DNA of 64,000 bases from Salinimicrobium sp963739625 (lineage in GTDB: Bacteria; Bacteroidota; Bacteroidia; Flavobacteriales; Flavobacteriaceae). Under the pieces are notes generated by a model that was given only the letters and a program-made list of their open reading frames with translations, made no database searches and had not been told where the DNA came from. The DNA lies in the NCBI GenBank assembly GCA_963739625.1, contig CAVUAU010000007.1:182738-246737 (forward strand), written 5' to 3'. The position numbers were made by a program, and so were the translations under genes. Positions 27,776-36,989 of the stretch are shown here, piece by piece (position 1 is the stretch's first letter; every line of letters begins with the position of its first letter).

Positions 27776-28105
27776 ATGGAACAGGATGACAAGAGAGAAA
27801 AACTGCTGGAATTTCTAAATAAAAAGGCTTTTGATCCTATCTTGGAAAAATCAAAAGATGACTATGATTCCGAAGATAAAAAACGTAAACTGGAAGATGT
27901 GCAGCAAAGCACAAAAAACGAAAAGGAACGGTTTCAACAGTACGATACTCCCGAGGAGGTACGGGAAAATTACCTTAGTGACCTAAGCTCTGATGCTGCC
28001 GAAGAGATCAATGAAGAGTTGAAAGATCTTGACCTGCCACGACTCGCGCAGTTTAAAAAAGAATTCCTCGACCTGTGTAAGGAGTTGGACGTTTCAAACA
28101 GTTAG
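27776..28105 (+). CDS. Small acidic helical protein of unknown function
   Basis: The 109-residue, strongly charged protein has no signal peptide or membrane span. The middle (about 25-60, rich in D, K, E and Q) suggests an extended charged helix, and the C-terminal half (LSSDAAEEINEELKDLDLP) an amphipathic one. It is not recognised. It stands alone between two gaps on the plus strand. Confidence 0.6.
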   Translation: MEQDDKREKLLEFLNKKAFDPILEKSKDDYDSEDKKRKLEDVQQSTKNEKERFQQYDTPEEVRENYLSDLSSDAAEEINEELKDLDLPRLAQFKKEFLDLCKELDVSNS

Positions 28106-28194
28106 GCTGCTGCGTTTAACCTGGAAAATTGAGCCAAAATTTGAAATCCTGAATCCTCAAGGTTTACAAAATTTATAGAGGCGACTAAAAGGGG

Positions 28195-28371
28195 TTATGG
28201 CTCGAGGTCTCTTTTTTCCATTTCGGCCCTGGTAATTGCTTTTTCCAGGGCTTCTTCTTTAGAGCATTCATTGGATTGATAGATCTCTGATGCGTACTCG
28301 AGAGCCAGCATTCTTATCTCATCGTCCAGGCCGGACAATCTTCTTCTAAAATTGTTGAATTCCTCTTCCAT
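28195..28371 (-). CDS. Possible small helical protein (start uncertain)
   Basis: A charged 58-residue frame beginning MEEEFNNFRRRLSGLDDE looks coding. The frame stays open upstream to an ATG at 28530 (111 residues), but those residues do not look like part of one domain and I favour the internal start. The C-terminal pattern (SKEEALEKAITRAEMEKR) is a charged amphipathic helix. Function unknown. Confidence 0.45.
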   Translation of the reverse strand: MEEEFNNFRRRLSGLDDEIRMLALEYASEIYQSNECSKEEALEKAITRAEMEKRDLEP

Positions 28372-28544
28372 CTTTTCTTCTTTTTCACATGGGTTGGATG
28401 CTGCCGAACTAAGATAAATAAAGCCGTAGCTACAGCCGAGAATTCCACCGTGTTTTTGAAGCCAATCTTTTGTTAAGCCGGGGAGAAAATCTGTCAAAAA
28501 AGCCCTTTTTTGAGCACCTATTACATCCAAAGCAGTGAAAACTA

Positions 28545-28574
28545 AAAAAGCTGCCCGGTAAGACAGCTTCTTTT
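28545..28574. terminator. Terminator of the yceI-like gene
   Basis: AAGCTG and CAGCTT pair and are flanked by A and T runs, so it can act in both directions. It lies about 20 bp after the minus-strand YceI stop. Confidence 0.65.
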
Positions 28575-28593
28575 AGTGAGATATTGGAGCGTT

Positions 28594-29124
28594 CTACTGT
28601 TTTACCAGTTGTACTTCTCCCTGTATTTTAAGTTCATCTCCCAACATAACGCCTCCGGTTTCCAGAGCGGCGTTGTAATTGATTCCCCATTCTTTACGGT
28701 TGATCTTGCCGCTAAGGCTAAACCCTGCCTTAGTGTTCCCATAAGGGTCTTTCACGATCCCGTTATATTCTGAAACCAGTTTTACAGGTTTGGTAGTGTC
28801 TTTTATAGTCAGATTTCCATGAATGTTGAAGGTGTCGTCGTCGACCTTTTCAACATCTGTAGATTCAAAGTGCATTTCGGGATAAGTTTCTGCCTCGAAA
28901 AAATCTGCATTTCTCAGGTGAGCATCCCTGTCCTGGTTATTAGTGTCAATAGAATTCACCTTCACCTCTGCTTTTAGTTTGGCAGTAGAAAAGTCGTCTC
29001 CCTCTGTTTCTGCGGAAGCGTCAAACTCTTTAAATTTTCCGGTCACGTTGGAGATCATGAGGTGTCTTATCTTGAATCCTAGTTCGCTGTGGGTTGGGTC
29101 GAGTACCCATTTAGTCTTTGACAT
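28594..29124 (-). CDS. YceI family lipid-binding-like protein
   Basis: The 176-residue protein begins directly with WVLDPTHSELGFKIRHLMIS, the first strands of the YceI lipocalin-like barrel that binds isoprenoid-like lipids. It ends in LGDELKIQGEVQLVKQ. There is no signal peptide, so this copy is cytoplasmic, unlike E. coli YceI. I chose ATG 29124. A palindrome shared with the adjacent TetR gene lies in its upstream region, pointing to TetR control. Confidence 0.92.
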   Translation of the reverse strand: MSKTKWVLDPTHSELGFKIRHLMISNVTGKFKEFDASAETEGDDFSTAKLKAEVKVNSIDTNNQDRDAHLRNADFFEAETYPEMHFESTDVEKVDDDTFNIHGNLTIKDTTKPVKLVSEYNGIVKDPYGNTKAGFSLSGKINRKEWGINYNAALETGGVMLGDELKIQGEVQLVKQ

Positions 29125-29170
29125 ATTTATTGGTTTTATATTGAACAATTAATTACGATGTTATATTTTC

Positions 29171-29181
29171 TAACAGTGTTA
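29171..29181. promoter_or_regulatory. TetR operator candidate upstream of yceI
   Basis: The palindrome TAACAGTGTTA, one base off perfect symmetry, lies 47 bp before the yceI ATG and just past the 3' end of the tetR gene. Its reverse complement is identical to the operator at 29802. Confidence 0.6.
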
Positions 29182-29199
29182 AGTGAAACAGAAAATTTT

Positions 29200-29796
29200 T
29201 TAAAAGCCAAGCACAAAACTGCTCATGAAATCCTTAAGCACCATTGCATTCAACTCCTGTTTCTTCTGGCCTTTGCCCATCATGTTGATGGAGACCAATC
29301 CGTGCAGCATAGACCAGAAAGTATGAAGCTTCAGGTATGGATCCGTTTCAGGATTTGAACCCGAAGCGATCAATTTTTTTACCGGCTCCAAAATGAGATT
29401 TGAGTAAGCAGACATTTCAGGGATCTGGTTCACCGTCTCACAGGAGGGCATCCCTAATCCATACATTACTTGATAATAAGCCTCATTTTCAAAAGCAAAA
29501 TCCCAGTACGCACCCGCCATCGCGGCGATCTGCTCCTTTGGTTCTTCACTTTTAGATCTTGCCTCGGCCAATCTCAAATTGAGCTTTTGAAAGCCCTGCC
29601 GGGTAAGCTCCAGCAAAATGGCCTCTTTGTTGGCAAAATGGTCATAGATCACAGGTGCACTGTATTCTATGGCGTCGGCGATCTTGCGAATAGAAAGTGC
29701 CTGCCAGCCGTCGTTGACAACCAGCTGCCAGGAAGCATCGAGAATGGCTTTTCTCATCTCCTCCTTTTGCCTTTTCTTTCTTTCGGAAATTCCCAT
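29200..29796 (-). CDS. TetR/AcrR family transcriptional regulator
   Basis: The 198-residue repressor has an N-terminal HTH (about 12-60, ALSIRKIADAIEYSAPVIYDHFANKEAI). The ligand-binding part includes a conserved QVMYGLGMPSCE segment. Two copies of the same 11-bp palindrome flank it: one 5 bp before its own start, one before yceI. It therefore probably represses itself and yceI. The ligand is unknown; a lipid or isoprenoid would fit YceI. Confidence 0.92.
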   Translation of the reverse strand: MGISERKKRQKEEMRKAILDASWQLVVNDGWQALSIRKIADAIEYSAPVIYDHFANKEAILLELTRQGFQKLNLRLAEARSKSEEPKEQIAAMAGAYWDFAFENEAYYQVMYGLGMPSCETVNQIPEMSAYSNLILEPVKKLIASGSNPETDPYLKLHTFWSMLHGLVSINMMGKGQKKQELNAMVLKDFMSSFVLGF

Positions 29797-29801
29797 TTAG
29801 C

Positions 29802-29812
29802 TAACACTGTTA
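29802..29812. promoter_or_regulatory. TetR autoregulatory operator candidate
   Basis: TAACACTGTTA lies 5 bp upstream of the tetR start codon, overlapping the expected promoter. It is the exact reverse complement of the site at 29171. Confidence 0.65.
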
Positions 29813-30020
29813 ACAGCGCAAAAATAGGGAAGAGTCATACAAATTACCAACGAGCCTGAAATAGAATTTTCTTATGGGGCTATCATTTTGAATCCTGCAG
29901 ATCATGTAAAAAGAGTTGAATCCCGGACGGGTTGCTTTCCTCTCAAAAATGAAAAAAAACCTGTACCTTTTACTTGTTATTCCGCAGCATGATCAAATCT
30001 AATCCAGCCTACGGACATTT

Positions 30021-32265
30021 ATGAAGAACTTTTTTAAGAGAAGCGGGCCCGAAAGCGGCAACGTTGTTCCTTCAGTAAAGACAGGCCTGGGAACATTTGG
30101 CGGCGTCTTCACGCCTTCTATACTTACAATTCTGGGTGTGATCATGTACCTGAGGTTTGGATGGGTAGTTGGAAATGTTGGTTTGTTAGGTACCTTGATC
30201 ATTGTCACCCTTGCCACCTCTATCACTTTTTTGACCGCCCTTTCTGTAGCCGCTATAGCCACAGATCAACAGGTACGGGCGGGCGGTGCCTATTACATGA
30301 TCAGCCGGTCGTTAGGTATTGAAGCCGGCGGCGCAATAGGCATTCCGCTGTTCATTGCGCTGGCACTTTCTGTAGCACTATATACAGTGGGTTTTGCCGA
30401 AAGTGTGGTCGATGTTTTTCCCCAGCTGGATTTTAAAACTGTAGGTCTTATCACAACGGCGGGTGTATCCATCTTAGCGATGATCTCGGCGAAAGTGGCT
30501 ATCAGGGCACAGTATTTTATCATGTTCGGGATAGGACTTTCCCTGCTTTCGCTTTTCTTCGGAAAACCCATAGAAGACACAGAAATCGAACTTTGGGGCG
30601 CCGCCGAAAGGCATTCTGAGCCGTTCTGGGTGGTATTTGCTGTTTTCTTCCCTGCGGTCACCGGAATTATGGCCGGGGTAAACATGTCCGGCGACCTGAA
30701 GAATCCTTCGAAATCAATCCCCAAAGGTACTTTTGCCGCCATTGGCACCGGCTACGCGATCTATATGATCCTACCGGTAATTTTGGCCAACCGGGCAAAC
30801 GCCCTCAGTCTTATTGAGGACCCCATGATCATGAGAAGGATGTCCTACTGGGGTGATGCCATTCTCATTGGGGTTTGGGGCGCTACCCTAAGCAGTGCCG
30901 TGGGCAGCATTTTAGGCGCGCCACGAGTGCTGCAGGCTTTGGCCCGCGACCGCGTTTTGCCACGGTGGCTGGGATGGTTGGGCAAAGGCAGCGGCAATGA
31001 CGATTCTCCCGCGCTATGGAACGATCTTCACCATGATCATTTCCCTGCTGGCCGTTTACCTGGGAAACCTCAACATTATCGCGCCCGTATTAACGATGTT
31101 CTTTTTGACCACCTACGGCGTCCTAAATGCCTCTGCCGGGATCGAACGCCTGCTTGACAGTCCCTCTTTTCGCCCCTCGTTCAGGGTGCACTGGGTGTTT
31201 TCCTTATTAGGCACTGCAGGCTGTCTTGTGGTGATGTTCCTCATTAATTCAGTAGCGACTGTGGTTGCCTTTGTTTTTATCACCCTTATTTTTGTTTGGC
31301 TGCAAAACCGGGAAATGAAAACCGCCTGGGGCGATGTGCGCCGCGGAATTTGGATGGCGCTAATTCGTGCAGGATTGCTGCACCTCAGCCAGGAAAAAGA
31401 ATCCAAGACCTGGAGACCAAACCCGCTCGTACTTTCGGGAGCACCAACAAAAAGATGGCACCTCATCGATTTTGCCTCAAGTATCACCCATAATCGCGGA
31501 ATTCTCACCGTGGCAAGCGTATTAAGCAGCGAACATATGACGCGTGAGCGGGTAAAGAAGATGGAGAACAATATTCAGGATTTCCTGTCAAAAAGGAGTA
31601 CCAGGGGCTTTGCCCGGGTGATCCCTGCAAAAGACACTTTTGAAGGCATAGAAAATTTTGTGAAGGCGTATGGCATGGGCAGTTTAGTGCCCAATACCAT
31701 TATTCTTGGGGACAGCGAAAATGAACAGCTGCGGAAAAAGTACTGCGACATGATCAGGTATTTTTACGAGCTCAACCGCAATGTGGTTATCCTAAGGGAG
31801 AATGAAGAAAAAGGCTTCGGAAGAAGGCAGAAGATCGATCTATGGTGGGGCGGACTCAAAGGCAACGGCGGCCTGCTCATGATCATATCTTACCTGCTAA
31901 GGAGCAGCCGTTCCTGGTATGATGCGCAGGTGACTTTAAAAATGGTCGTGCCCGATGAAAAAGCTGCCGAAGATGCCCGCGAAAACCTTTCCGGAGTGAT
32001 CAAAAAGTTGAGGACCGGCGCCCGATTGGAGGTGATCATTTCAGATAACAGAAGTTTTGACGAGCTATTGCAGGAGTCTTCTGCCGAGGCAGATCTTATT
32101 TGTTTAGGAATGGCCATTCCCGATGTAAATTTTGAGGCATATTATGCCCGAATGCAGCAGCGCCTTAAAGGTCTTCCTTCCAGTATCCTGGTCCTCGCCG
32201 CCGAGGAGATATCATTTGGGGAAGTGCTCATGCAGCAGGACAGCTTCAGAAAAGAGAAAGGTTAA
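30021..32265 (+). pseudogene. SLC12/APC-type cation-chloride cotransporter, split by one frameshift
   Basis: Two overlapping frames together make a transporter of about 745 residues. The first (from 30021) has about nine membrane segments (LGVIMYLRFGWVVGNVG, IMAGVNMSGDLKNPSKSIPK, the SLC12 landmark). The second (to 32265) continues with PRYGTIFTMIISLLAVYLG, further spans and a cytosolic C-terminal domain. Deleting one C in the CCC run near 31008-31012 restores GNDDSPRYGTIFT. It is either a recent pseudogene or a sequence error. The rest is well conserved in style, which favours error or very recent loss. Confidence 0.82.
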
Positions 32266-32323
32266 TAAACAGATGAATTGCTGAAAAAAGAAAAAGCACT
32301 TTTAACTACCGGCAGGAGCTCAT

Positions 32324-32331
32324 TATATTTG
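32324..32331 (+). promoter_or_regulatory. Candidate TAnnTTTG promoter of the DUF808 gene
   Basis: TATATTTG matches the Bacteroidota -7 element and would give a leader of about 95 nt before the ATG at 32434. Confidence 0.4.
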
Positions 32332-32433
32332 CAATCAACATCGAACACCTTCTTGCGGCTTGTGTAATTGAGAATTCTTTTAATTTTCTTTTTCCCAAAT
32401 ACACTTATCTTGCCTGCTTAATCAAAATGAAAT

Positions 32434-33309
32434 ATGGCTTCAGGATTTTTTGCACTTCTCGATGATATCGCAACTTTAATGGATGACGTGGCAGTGATGG
32501 GTAAGGTCGCCGGCAAAAAAACAGCCGGGATACTGGGAGACGATCTGGCGGTAAATGCAGAGAAAGCATCGGGTTTTATGTCTTCCAGGGAATTACCGGT
32601 TCTTTGGGCGATCACCAAAGGCTCCTTCCTCAATAAAGTGATTATCCTGCCCCTGGCTTTTCTACTCAGTGCTTTTGTTCCTTCTGCCATTTCTGTGATC
32701 CTAACCATTGGTGGACTTTACCTGGCCTACGAGGGTGCCGAAAAGATCTATGAATTTCTTTTCCCTCACTCCCACCCCGATGAAACTCCAAAACTTGAAA
32801 AACTTTCTAAAGAAGAAGTACTGGCAAGGGAAAAGGAAAAAATAAAATCGGCTATTCTTACAGATTTCATTCTGTCTGTAGAAATAATTATCATAGCTCT
32901 TGGCAGCGTGGAAGGCGAACCGCTCATCACCCAGATCCCGGTAGTGACCCTTATTGCACTGCTGGCCACTGTGGGAGTCTACGGCATCGTGGCCCTCATC
33001 GTGAGGATGGATGAATTTGGGGCTAAACTCATTGATCTTAACGATGAGGAGAATAGTATTTCTGATAAAATAGGGAGATTCCTTGTGAACGCACTTCCCA
33101 TGGTGATCAAGAGCCTTTCTATCATTGGCACTATCGCCCTGTTACTGGTCTCTGGCGGAATCTTTATGCATAACATTGAATACTTTCACGGATTATTCGA
33201 AAGCCTTCCGGCCATTCTTGTAGAGCTCTTAATTGGACTGGTTGTAGGTTTCGTGGTGTTGATCATCATCAAACTCTTCAGTATGATCTGGAAAAAGATC
33301 AGGAAATAG
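32434..33309 (+). CDS. DUF808 family inner-membrane protein (YedI-like)
   Basis: The 291-residue protein has the family opening FFALLDDIATLMDDVAVM and DDLAVNAEKASGF. It has about six membrane segments (64-95, 145-165, 170-190, 225-245, 258-285) and a cytosolic charged loop (about 112-140). The family is widespread and uncharacterised; its length is normal. It stands alone between the cotransporter and the hemerythrin-like gene. Confidence 0.9.
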   Translation: MASGFFALLDDIATLMDDVAVMGKVAGKKTAGILGDDLAVNAEKASGFMSSRELPVLWAITKGSFLNKVIILPLAFLLSAFVPSAISVILTIGGLYLAYEGAEKIYEFLFPHSHPDETPKLEKLSKEEVLAREKEKIKSAILTDFILSVEIIIIALGSVEGEPLITQIPVVTLIALLATVGVYGIVALIVRMDEFGAKLIDLNDEENSISDKIGRFLVNALPMVIKSLSIIGTIALLLVSGGIFMHNIEYFHGLFESLPAILVELLIGLVVGFVVLIIIKLFSMIWKKIRK

Positions 33310-33486
33310 CGTAAGAGCTATTATTCCTGAATTGAAAAAAGGCAAAAATTCTGCAGAATATTCTTCGAAAGCTCTTTTGCTATCACAGAAACTTCTGGTG
33401 CAGCAGGAAAAATTCCGCTTCATTTCGTAATTTAAAGCTTCATTATCGCCTGACTTTCAGCCAGTAAATCTTTAAAACTAAAAAAA

Positions 33487-34233
33487 ATGAAAGGGAAAAA
33501 TCACGAACTCAGCCGAAATTCCCGAAGAGCGTTTTTACAAAAAGGAAGCTTATTACTTGCCGGGACAGTAGCGTTTTCGGGAATGGCCATTTCATGTGAG
33601 CAGCAGCACAGGGAGCAGGAAAATCACGAAGCAGAAGAAGGAGAAGAAGAAATGGTTTCTGCTAATGAAGATCTCATGCGTGAACACGGCCTGCTTAACC
33701 GCATCTTACTTATTTATGACACCGCCATTACCCGGCTGAAGGAAGAGGAAGCCTTTAATCCTGCTTACCTCAACCGGGCCGCAGGCATTGTACACGATTT
33801 TGTTGAAGACTACCACGAAAAATTGGAAGAAGAATATCTTTTTCCGCGTCTGGAAAAGGCCAACAAGTTGACCGACCTTACTGCGACTTTAAGAAGGCAG
33901 CACGCCGGGGGCCGGAAACTGACCGAAAAAGTTCTTGAGTTGACCAAAGCGGGACGCAGCATAAAAGGAGAGGATTCACGGCAACTCATTTCTTCATTAA
34001 CGGCTTTCAACAAGATGTACCGTCCTCACGAAGCCAGGGAAGACACCGTACTTTTTCCCACTTTCAAAAAAGTGATCTCCAGGCATGAATATGACGCGCT
34101 GGGTGAGGAATTTGAGAAAAAGGAACACGAGAAATTTGGTAAGGACGGGTTTATGATGATGCTTGATAAAGTTGCCGAAATTGAAAAACAGATGGGAATA
34201 TTTGACCTTAACCAGTTCACTCCTGGAGTTTAG
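33487..34233 (+). CDS. Exported hemerythrin/HHE-domain protein
   Basis: The 248-residue protein has a Tat-like signal: SRRAFLQKG followed by a hydrophobic stretch ending in AISCEQ, where the cysteine could be lipidated. The mature part is a four-helix HHE bundle with metal-ligand candidates in EDLMREHGLLNR, DFVEDYHEKLEEEYLFPRLE, RRQHAGG and MYRPHEAREDTVLFP. Such proteins bind a di-iron centre for O2, NO or iron handling. Tat export suits folding around metal in the cytoplasm. Confidence 0.85.
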   Translation: MKGKNHELSRNSRRAFLQKGSLLLAGTVAFSGMAISCEQQHREQENHEAEEGEEEMVSANEDLMREHGLLNRILLIYDTAITRLKEEEAFNPAYLNRAAGIVHDFVEDYHEKLEEEYLFPRLEKANKLTDLTATLRRQHAGGRKLTEKVLELTKAGRSIKGEDSRQLISSLTAFNKMYRPHEAREDTVLFPTFKKVISRHEYDALGEEFEKKEHEKFGKDGFMMMLDKVAEIEKQMGIFDLNQFTPGV

Positions 34234-34332
34234 TTTTTGCCGCAGGCAAAATTCATTATTCCAAATTTAGCAGTTTCTTTAGACGCCTGCTGCTCATAAT
34301 TTTATAATTTTTGGGGAAGACGCAGCTTTAAG

Positions 34333-35283
34333 ATGACAAAAGAACAGCCTTTATGGATACAGCCCATGCTTGCAAAACTCACTCATGACGAGTTTTCAAA
34401 TAAAGACTGGATCTATGAACACAAACTTGATGGGGTACGCTGCCTTGTCTTCAAAAAGGGCAAAGAGGTGCGGCTCATGTCGAGAAATAAGAACCTCCTC
34501 AACTCTACTTACCCCGAACTTGTTGCAGCTTTTGAACAGCAGCCCGAAGAAAAGTTCATTGTTGATGGCGAGATCGTTGCCTTAAAAGACGGGCTCAGCA
34601 GTTTTTCTGAACTTCAGAAGAGGATGAACCTGAAGAATTCCGAAGAAATTGAAGGCCACAAGACGACTGTTTATTTCTACGCTTTTGATCTTATCCACCT
34701 GGGTAAGGATGATCTCTCTACGCTTCCTTTGATCAAGCGGAAGGAAAAACTGGAGCAGGCGCTAAAATTCAATGAGCGTATAAAGTTTACGCCTCACCGT
34801 AAAGAAAAAGGACTGGATTTCCTGGAACAGGCTTGCAAGGATAAGTGGGAAGGTCTAATTGCGAAAAAAGCTGACAGTAAATACACCTTCGGCCGTTCTT
34901 CAAACTGGTTAAAATTTAAGTGCACCAATGAGCAGGAGCTGGTCATTGGAGGCTTCACCGAACCTACAGGCCAAAGAAAAGCTTTTGGATCTTTATTGCT
35001 CGGTTTTTACGAGGGCAAAGAGCTCATCTATGCCGGCAAGGTAGGCACAGGTTTTACCGATAAAATTCTGGAGGACCTGTATTCGAAATTGTCAAAAAAA
35101 GAGACTGAAAAATGTCCTTTTTCAGAACCTAAGAAGATTCGGTCTAAAAATGTGCATTGGGTGAAACCTGAGCTCGTCGCCCAGATTAGCTTTACCGAAT
35201 GGACCAAAACCAATAAGCTTAGACATCCTTCTTTTCTTGGCCTTCGCAACGACAAGAAGGCAAAGCAAGTAGTAAAGGAATAG
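34333..35283 (+). CDS. Stand-alone ATP-dependent DNA ligase (LigC-like)
   Basis: The 316-residue ligase has only the nucleotidyltransferase and OB-fold domains. The adenylated lysine is K31 in YEHKLDGVRCL; later motifs include VDGEIVAL, YFYAFDLI, WEGLIAKK and NWLKFK. It resembles the ligase module of LigD (shared ending SFTEWTKTNKLRHPSFLGLR) and LigC-type accessory ligases. The genome therefore has at least two NHEJ-style ligases. No partner is adjacent. Confidence 0.93.
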   Translation: MTKEQPLWIQPMLAKLTHDEFSNKDWIYEHKLDGVRCLVFKKGKEVRLMSRNKNLLNSTYPELVAAFEQQPEEKFIVDGEIVALKDGLSSFSELQKRMNLKNSEEIEGHKTTVYFYAFDLIHLGKDDLSTLPLIKRKEKLEQALKFNERIKFTPHRKEKGLDFLEQACKDKWEGLIAKKADSKYTFGRSSNWLKFKCTNEQELVIGGFTEPTGQRKAFGSLLLGFYEGKELIYAGKVGTGFTDKILEDLYSKLSKKETEKCPFSEPKKIRSKNVHWVKPELVAQISFTEWTKTNKLRHPSFLGLRNDKKAKQVVKE

Positions 35284-35489
35284 CTTTTAAGAATCTTTGC
35301 TGTAATTTCTTTAGAAAATCCTTCCGGAAGAAAATGCTTTAGAATTGCATTTTTTATACCTCGTCTAGTATAGAAGAGAATTTTCCTGTTCCTTTTACAG
35401 ATCATTAAATATCTGATCCTCCATTTGGGATCTATCTCTCCACAAAAAATAATATTCATGTCAAATGTACTTTACATCATTATATTATG

Positions 35490-35497
35490 TACTTTTG
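35490..35497 (+). promoter_or_regulatory. Promoter and palindromic region before the membrane protein/HTH pair
   Basis: TACTTTTG matches the Bacteroidota -7 element, 32 bp before the ATG at 35529. Directly upstream is the palindrome ATGTACTTTACAT (about 35465-35477), and a related half-symmetric stretch overlaps the promoter, so the small HTH protein may autoregulate here. Confidence 0.45.
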
Positions 35498-35528
35498 TAA
35501 AGTAAACATTACATTAAGTAAAACATAA

Positions 35529-35933
35529 ATGACAACAGAAATGAGAAAAGAAAGAAAAAAGAACGTCCGCAGACTTGCTGCCTGGACGTGGAGCTGGGTA
35601 GCAACGATGGCCATTGCCAGCTTTGGACCCAAATACATTTGGGATGATCATACAGTACTTACAGTGTTGGCGGTCCTGGTGAACCTTACAAATGGTGTTT
35701 TGATGATCGCGGCCAACAGGGACCTGTTCAATAATTTTGATGAGCTCGAGCGAAAGATCCATCTGGAATCCCTTGCCCTCACCCTGGGATTAGCAGTGGT
35801 GGTGGGATTGAGTTTTTCCCTGTTGGAATCGACTAACCTCATAAGCTATAATGCAGAAATAAGTCATTTGGTACTGTTCATTGGGATCACTTACCTCATC
35901 ATCGTTGGAATAAACACAAAAAGGTACTCATGA
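35529..35933 (+). CDS. Small multi-span membrane protein paired with an HTH regulator
   Basis: The 134-residue protein has four predicted spans (about 16-33, 42-60, 80-100, 110-130). A charged loop (RDLFNNFDELERKIHLESLA) separates spans two and three. It overlaps the following XRE regulator by four bases (ATGA). Such membrane protein-regulator pairs are common in Bacteroidota and Firmicutes; the membrane partner may sequester or sense for the regulator, but this is inference. Confidence 0.82.
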   Translation: MTTEMRKERKKNVRRLAAWTWSWVATMAIASFGPKYIWDDHTVLTVLAVLVNLTNGVLMIAANRDLFNNFDELERKIHLESLALTLGLAVVVGLSFSLLESTNLISYNAEISHLVLFIGITYLIIVGINTKRYS

Positions 35934-36127
35934 AAAACAGGTTAAAGGTGTTACGGGCCGAGAATGACTATACGCAGGAAACTTTGGCAGAAATTATTGG
36001 AGTGTCAAGACAAACCATTAATGCCATTGAAAAGGAGAAATTTGATCCCAGTTTACCTACAGCATTCAGGATTTCCAGGCTATTCGATCTTCCTATTGAA
36101 GAGATCTTTCAGTATGAGGAAAAATAG
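35930..36127 (+). CDS. Small XRE-family HTH transcriptional regulator
   Basis: The 65-residue protein consists of little more than a Cro/CI-type HTH: YTQETLAEIIGVSRQTINAIE at about 14-34, then FDLPIEEIFQYEEK. It is of the YozG/YgzD-like short type. It is translationally coupled to the preceding membrane protein. A palindrome in the operon promoter is a plausible operator. Confidence 0.9.
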   Translation: MKNRLKVLRAENDYTQETLAEIIGVSRQTINAIEKEKFDPSLPTAFRISRLFDLPIEEIFQYEEK

Positions 36128-36236
36128 CAACCGGCGCATAAGCAGACAAAAGAGGTAAAAACTTCCTATCTTCATTGCCGGTTTTAATTTCCTGAGGAAA
36201 CGCGTGTTTTTTCCTATTTAATTGTAGTTTTATTTT

Positions 36237-36989
36237 ATGATCAAAGCAGTAATCATAGACGATGAGTCAAATGCCCAGGACTTACTGGAGAAAACCCTTC
36301 ACAGGTGTTTTCCTAATAAATTTAATATTGTTGAAAAGTGTGATTCGGTAGACTCGGGTGTAGTTGCAATCAAAAAATATGAACCGGAGCTGGTCTTCTT
36401 GGACATTCAAATGCCCGAGAAAAACGGCTTTGAACTATTCAGATATTTTGACGTCATTAATTTTGAAGTCATTTTCACAACTGCCTTTAACCAGTTTGCC
36501 ATTAAAGCCATTAAGAGAAGTGCGCTGGATTATCTACTGAAGCCAATAAATACCCTTGATCTCACAGAGGCTGTAAAAAAATTTGAGAATAAGGCCGAGG
36601 GAAGTTTCGCTCATAAAAAGCTCACTTTACTTCTTGAAAATTTGAATGTAAACGATCAACACGTTAATAAGATTGCTTTTCCAACAGTTGAGGGTTTCGA
36701 GCTAATTCATTCCAACCAAATACTTTATTGTAAGGCTGAGAGTAATTATTGCAGCATAAAAAGAATCGACGGCTACATCAAAATGGCTTCCCGCACCCTT
36801 AAATACGTGGAAGAGATACTTCCCGGCAGCTCTTTTCAAAGAATCCATAAGAGCTATGTCATCAACCTGAATTTTGTCGTGAGATACAATAAGGTCAATA
36901 AGGAGGTAGAATTAACAAATGGAGAGAAGCTTCCAGTTTCCTTCCGTAAAGAAGAAGAGTTTATCAATGCCATTCTACAAAATCATTAA
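36237..36989 (+). CDS. LytTR-family response regulator
   Basis: The 250-residue protein has a receiver domain (D56 in LVFLDIQMPEKNG, K in YLLKPINT) and a C-terminal LytTR domain (about 145-250, RIHKSYVINLNFVVRY). The downstream propeller histidine kinase begins inside its last 23 bp, so they are coupled. The regulator is intact while the kinase carries frameshifts. Confidence 0.93.
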   Translation: MIKAVIIDDESNAQDLLEKTLHRCFPNKFNIVEKCDSVDSGVVAIKKYEPELVFLDIQMPEKNGFELFRYFDVINFEVIFTTAFNQFAIKAIKRSALDYLLKPINTLDLTEAVKKFENKAEGSFAHKKLTLLLENLNVNDQHVNKIAFPTVEGFELIHSNQILYCKAESNYCSIKRIDGYIKMASRTLKYVEEILPGSSFQRIHKSYVINLNFVVRYNKVNKEVELTNGEKLPVSFRKEEEFINAILQNH

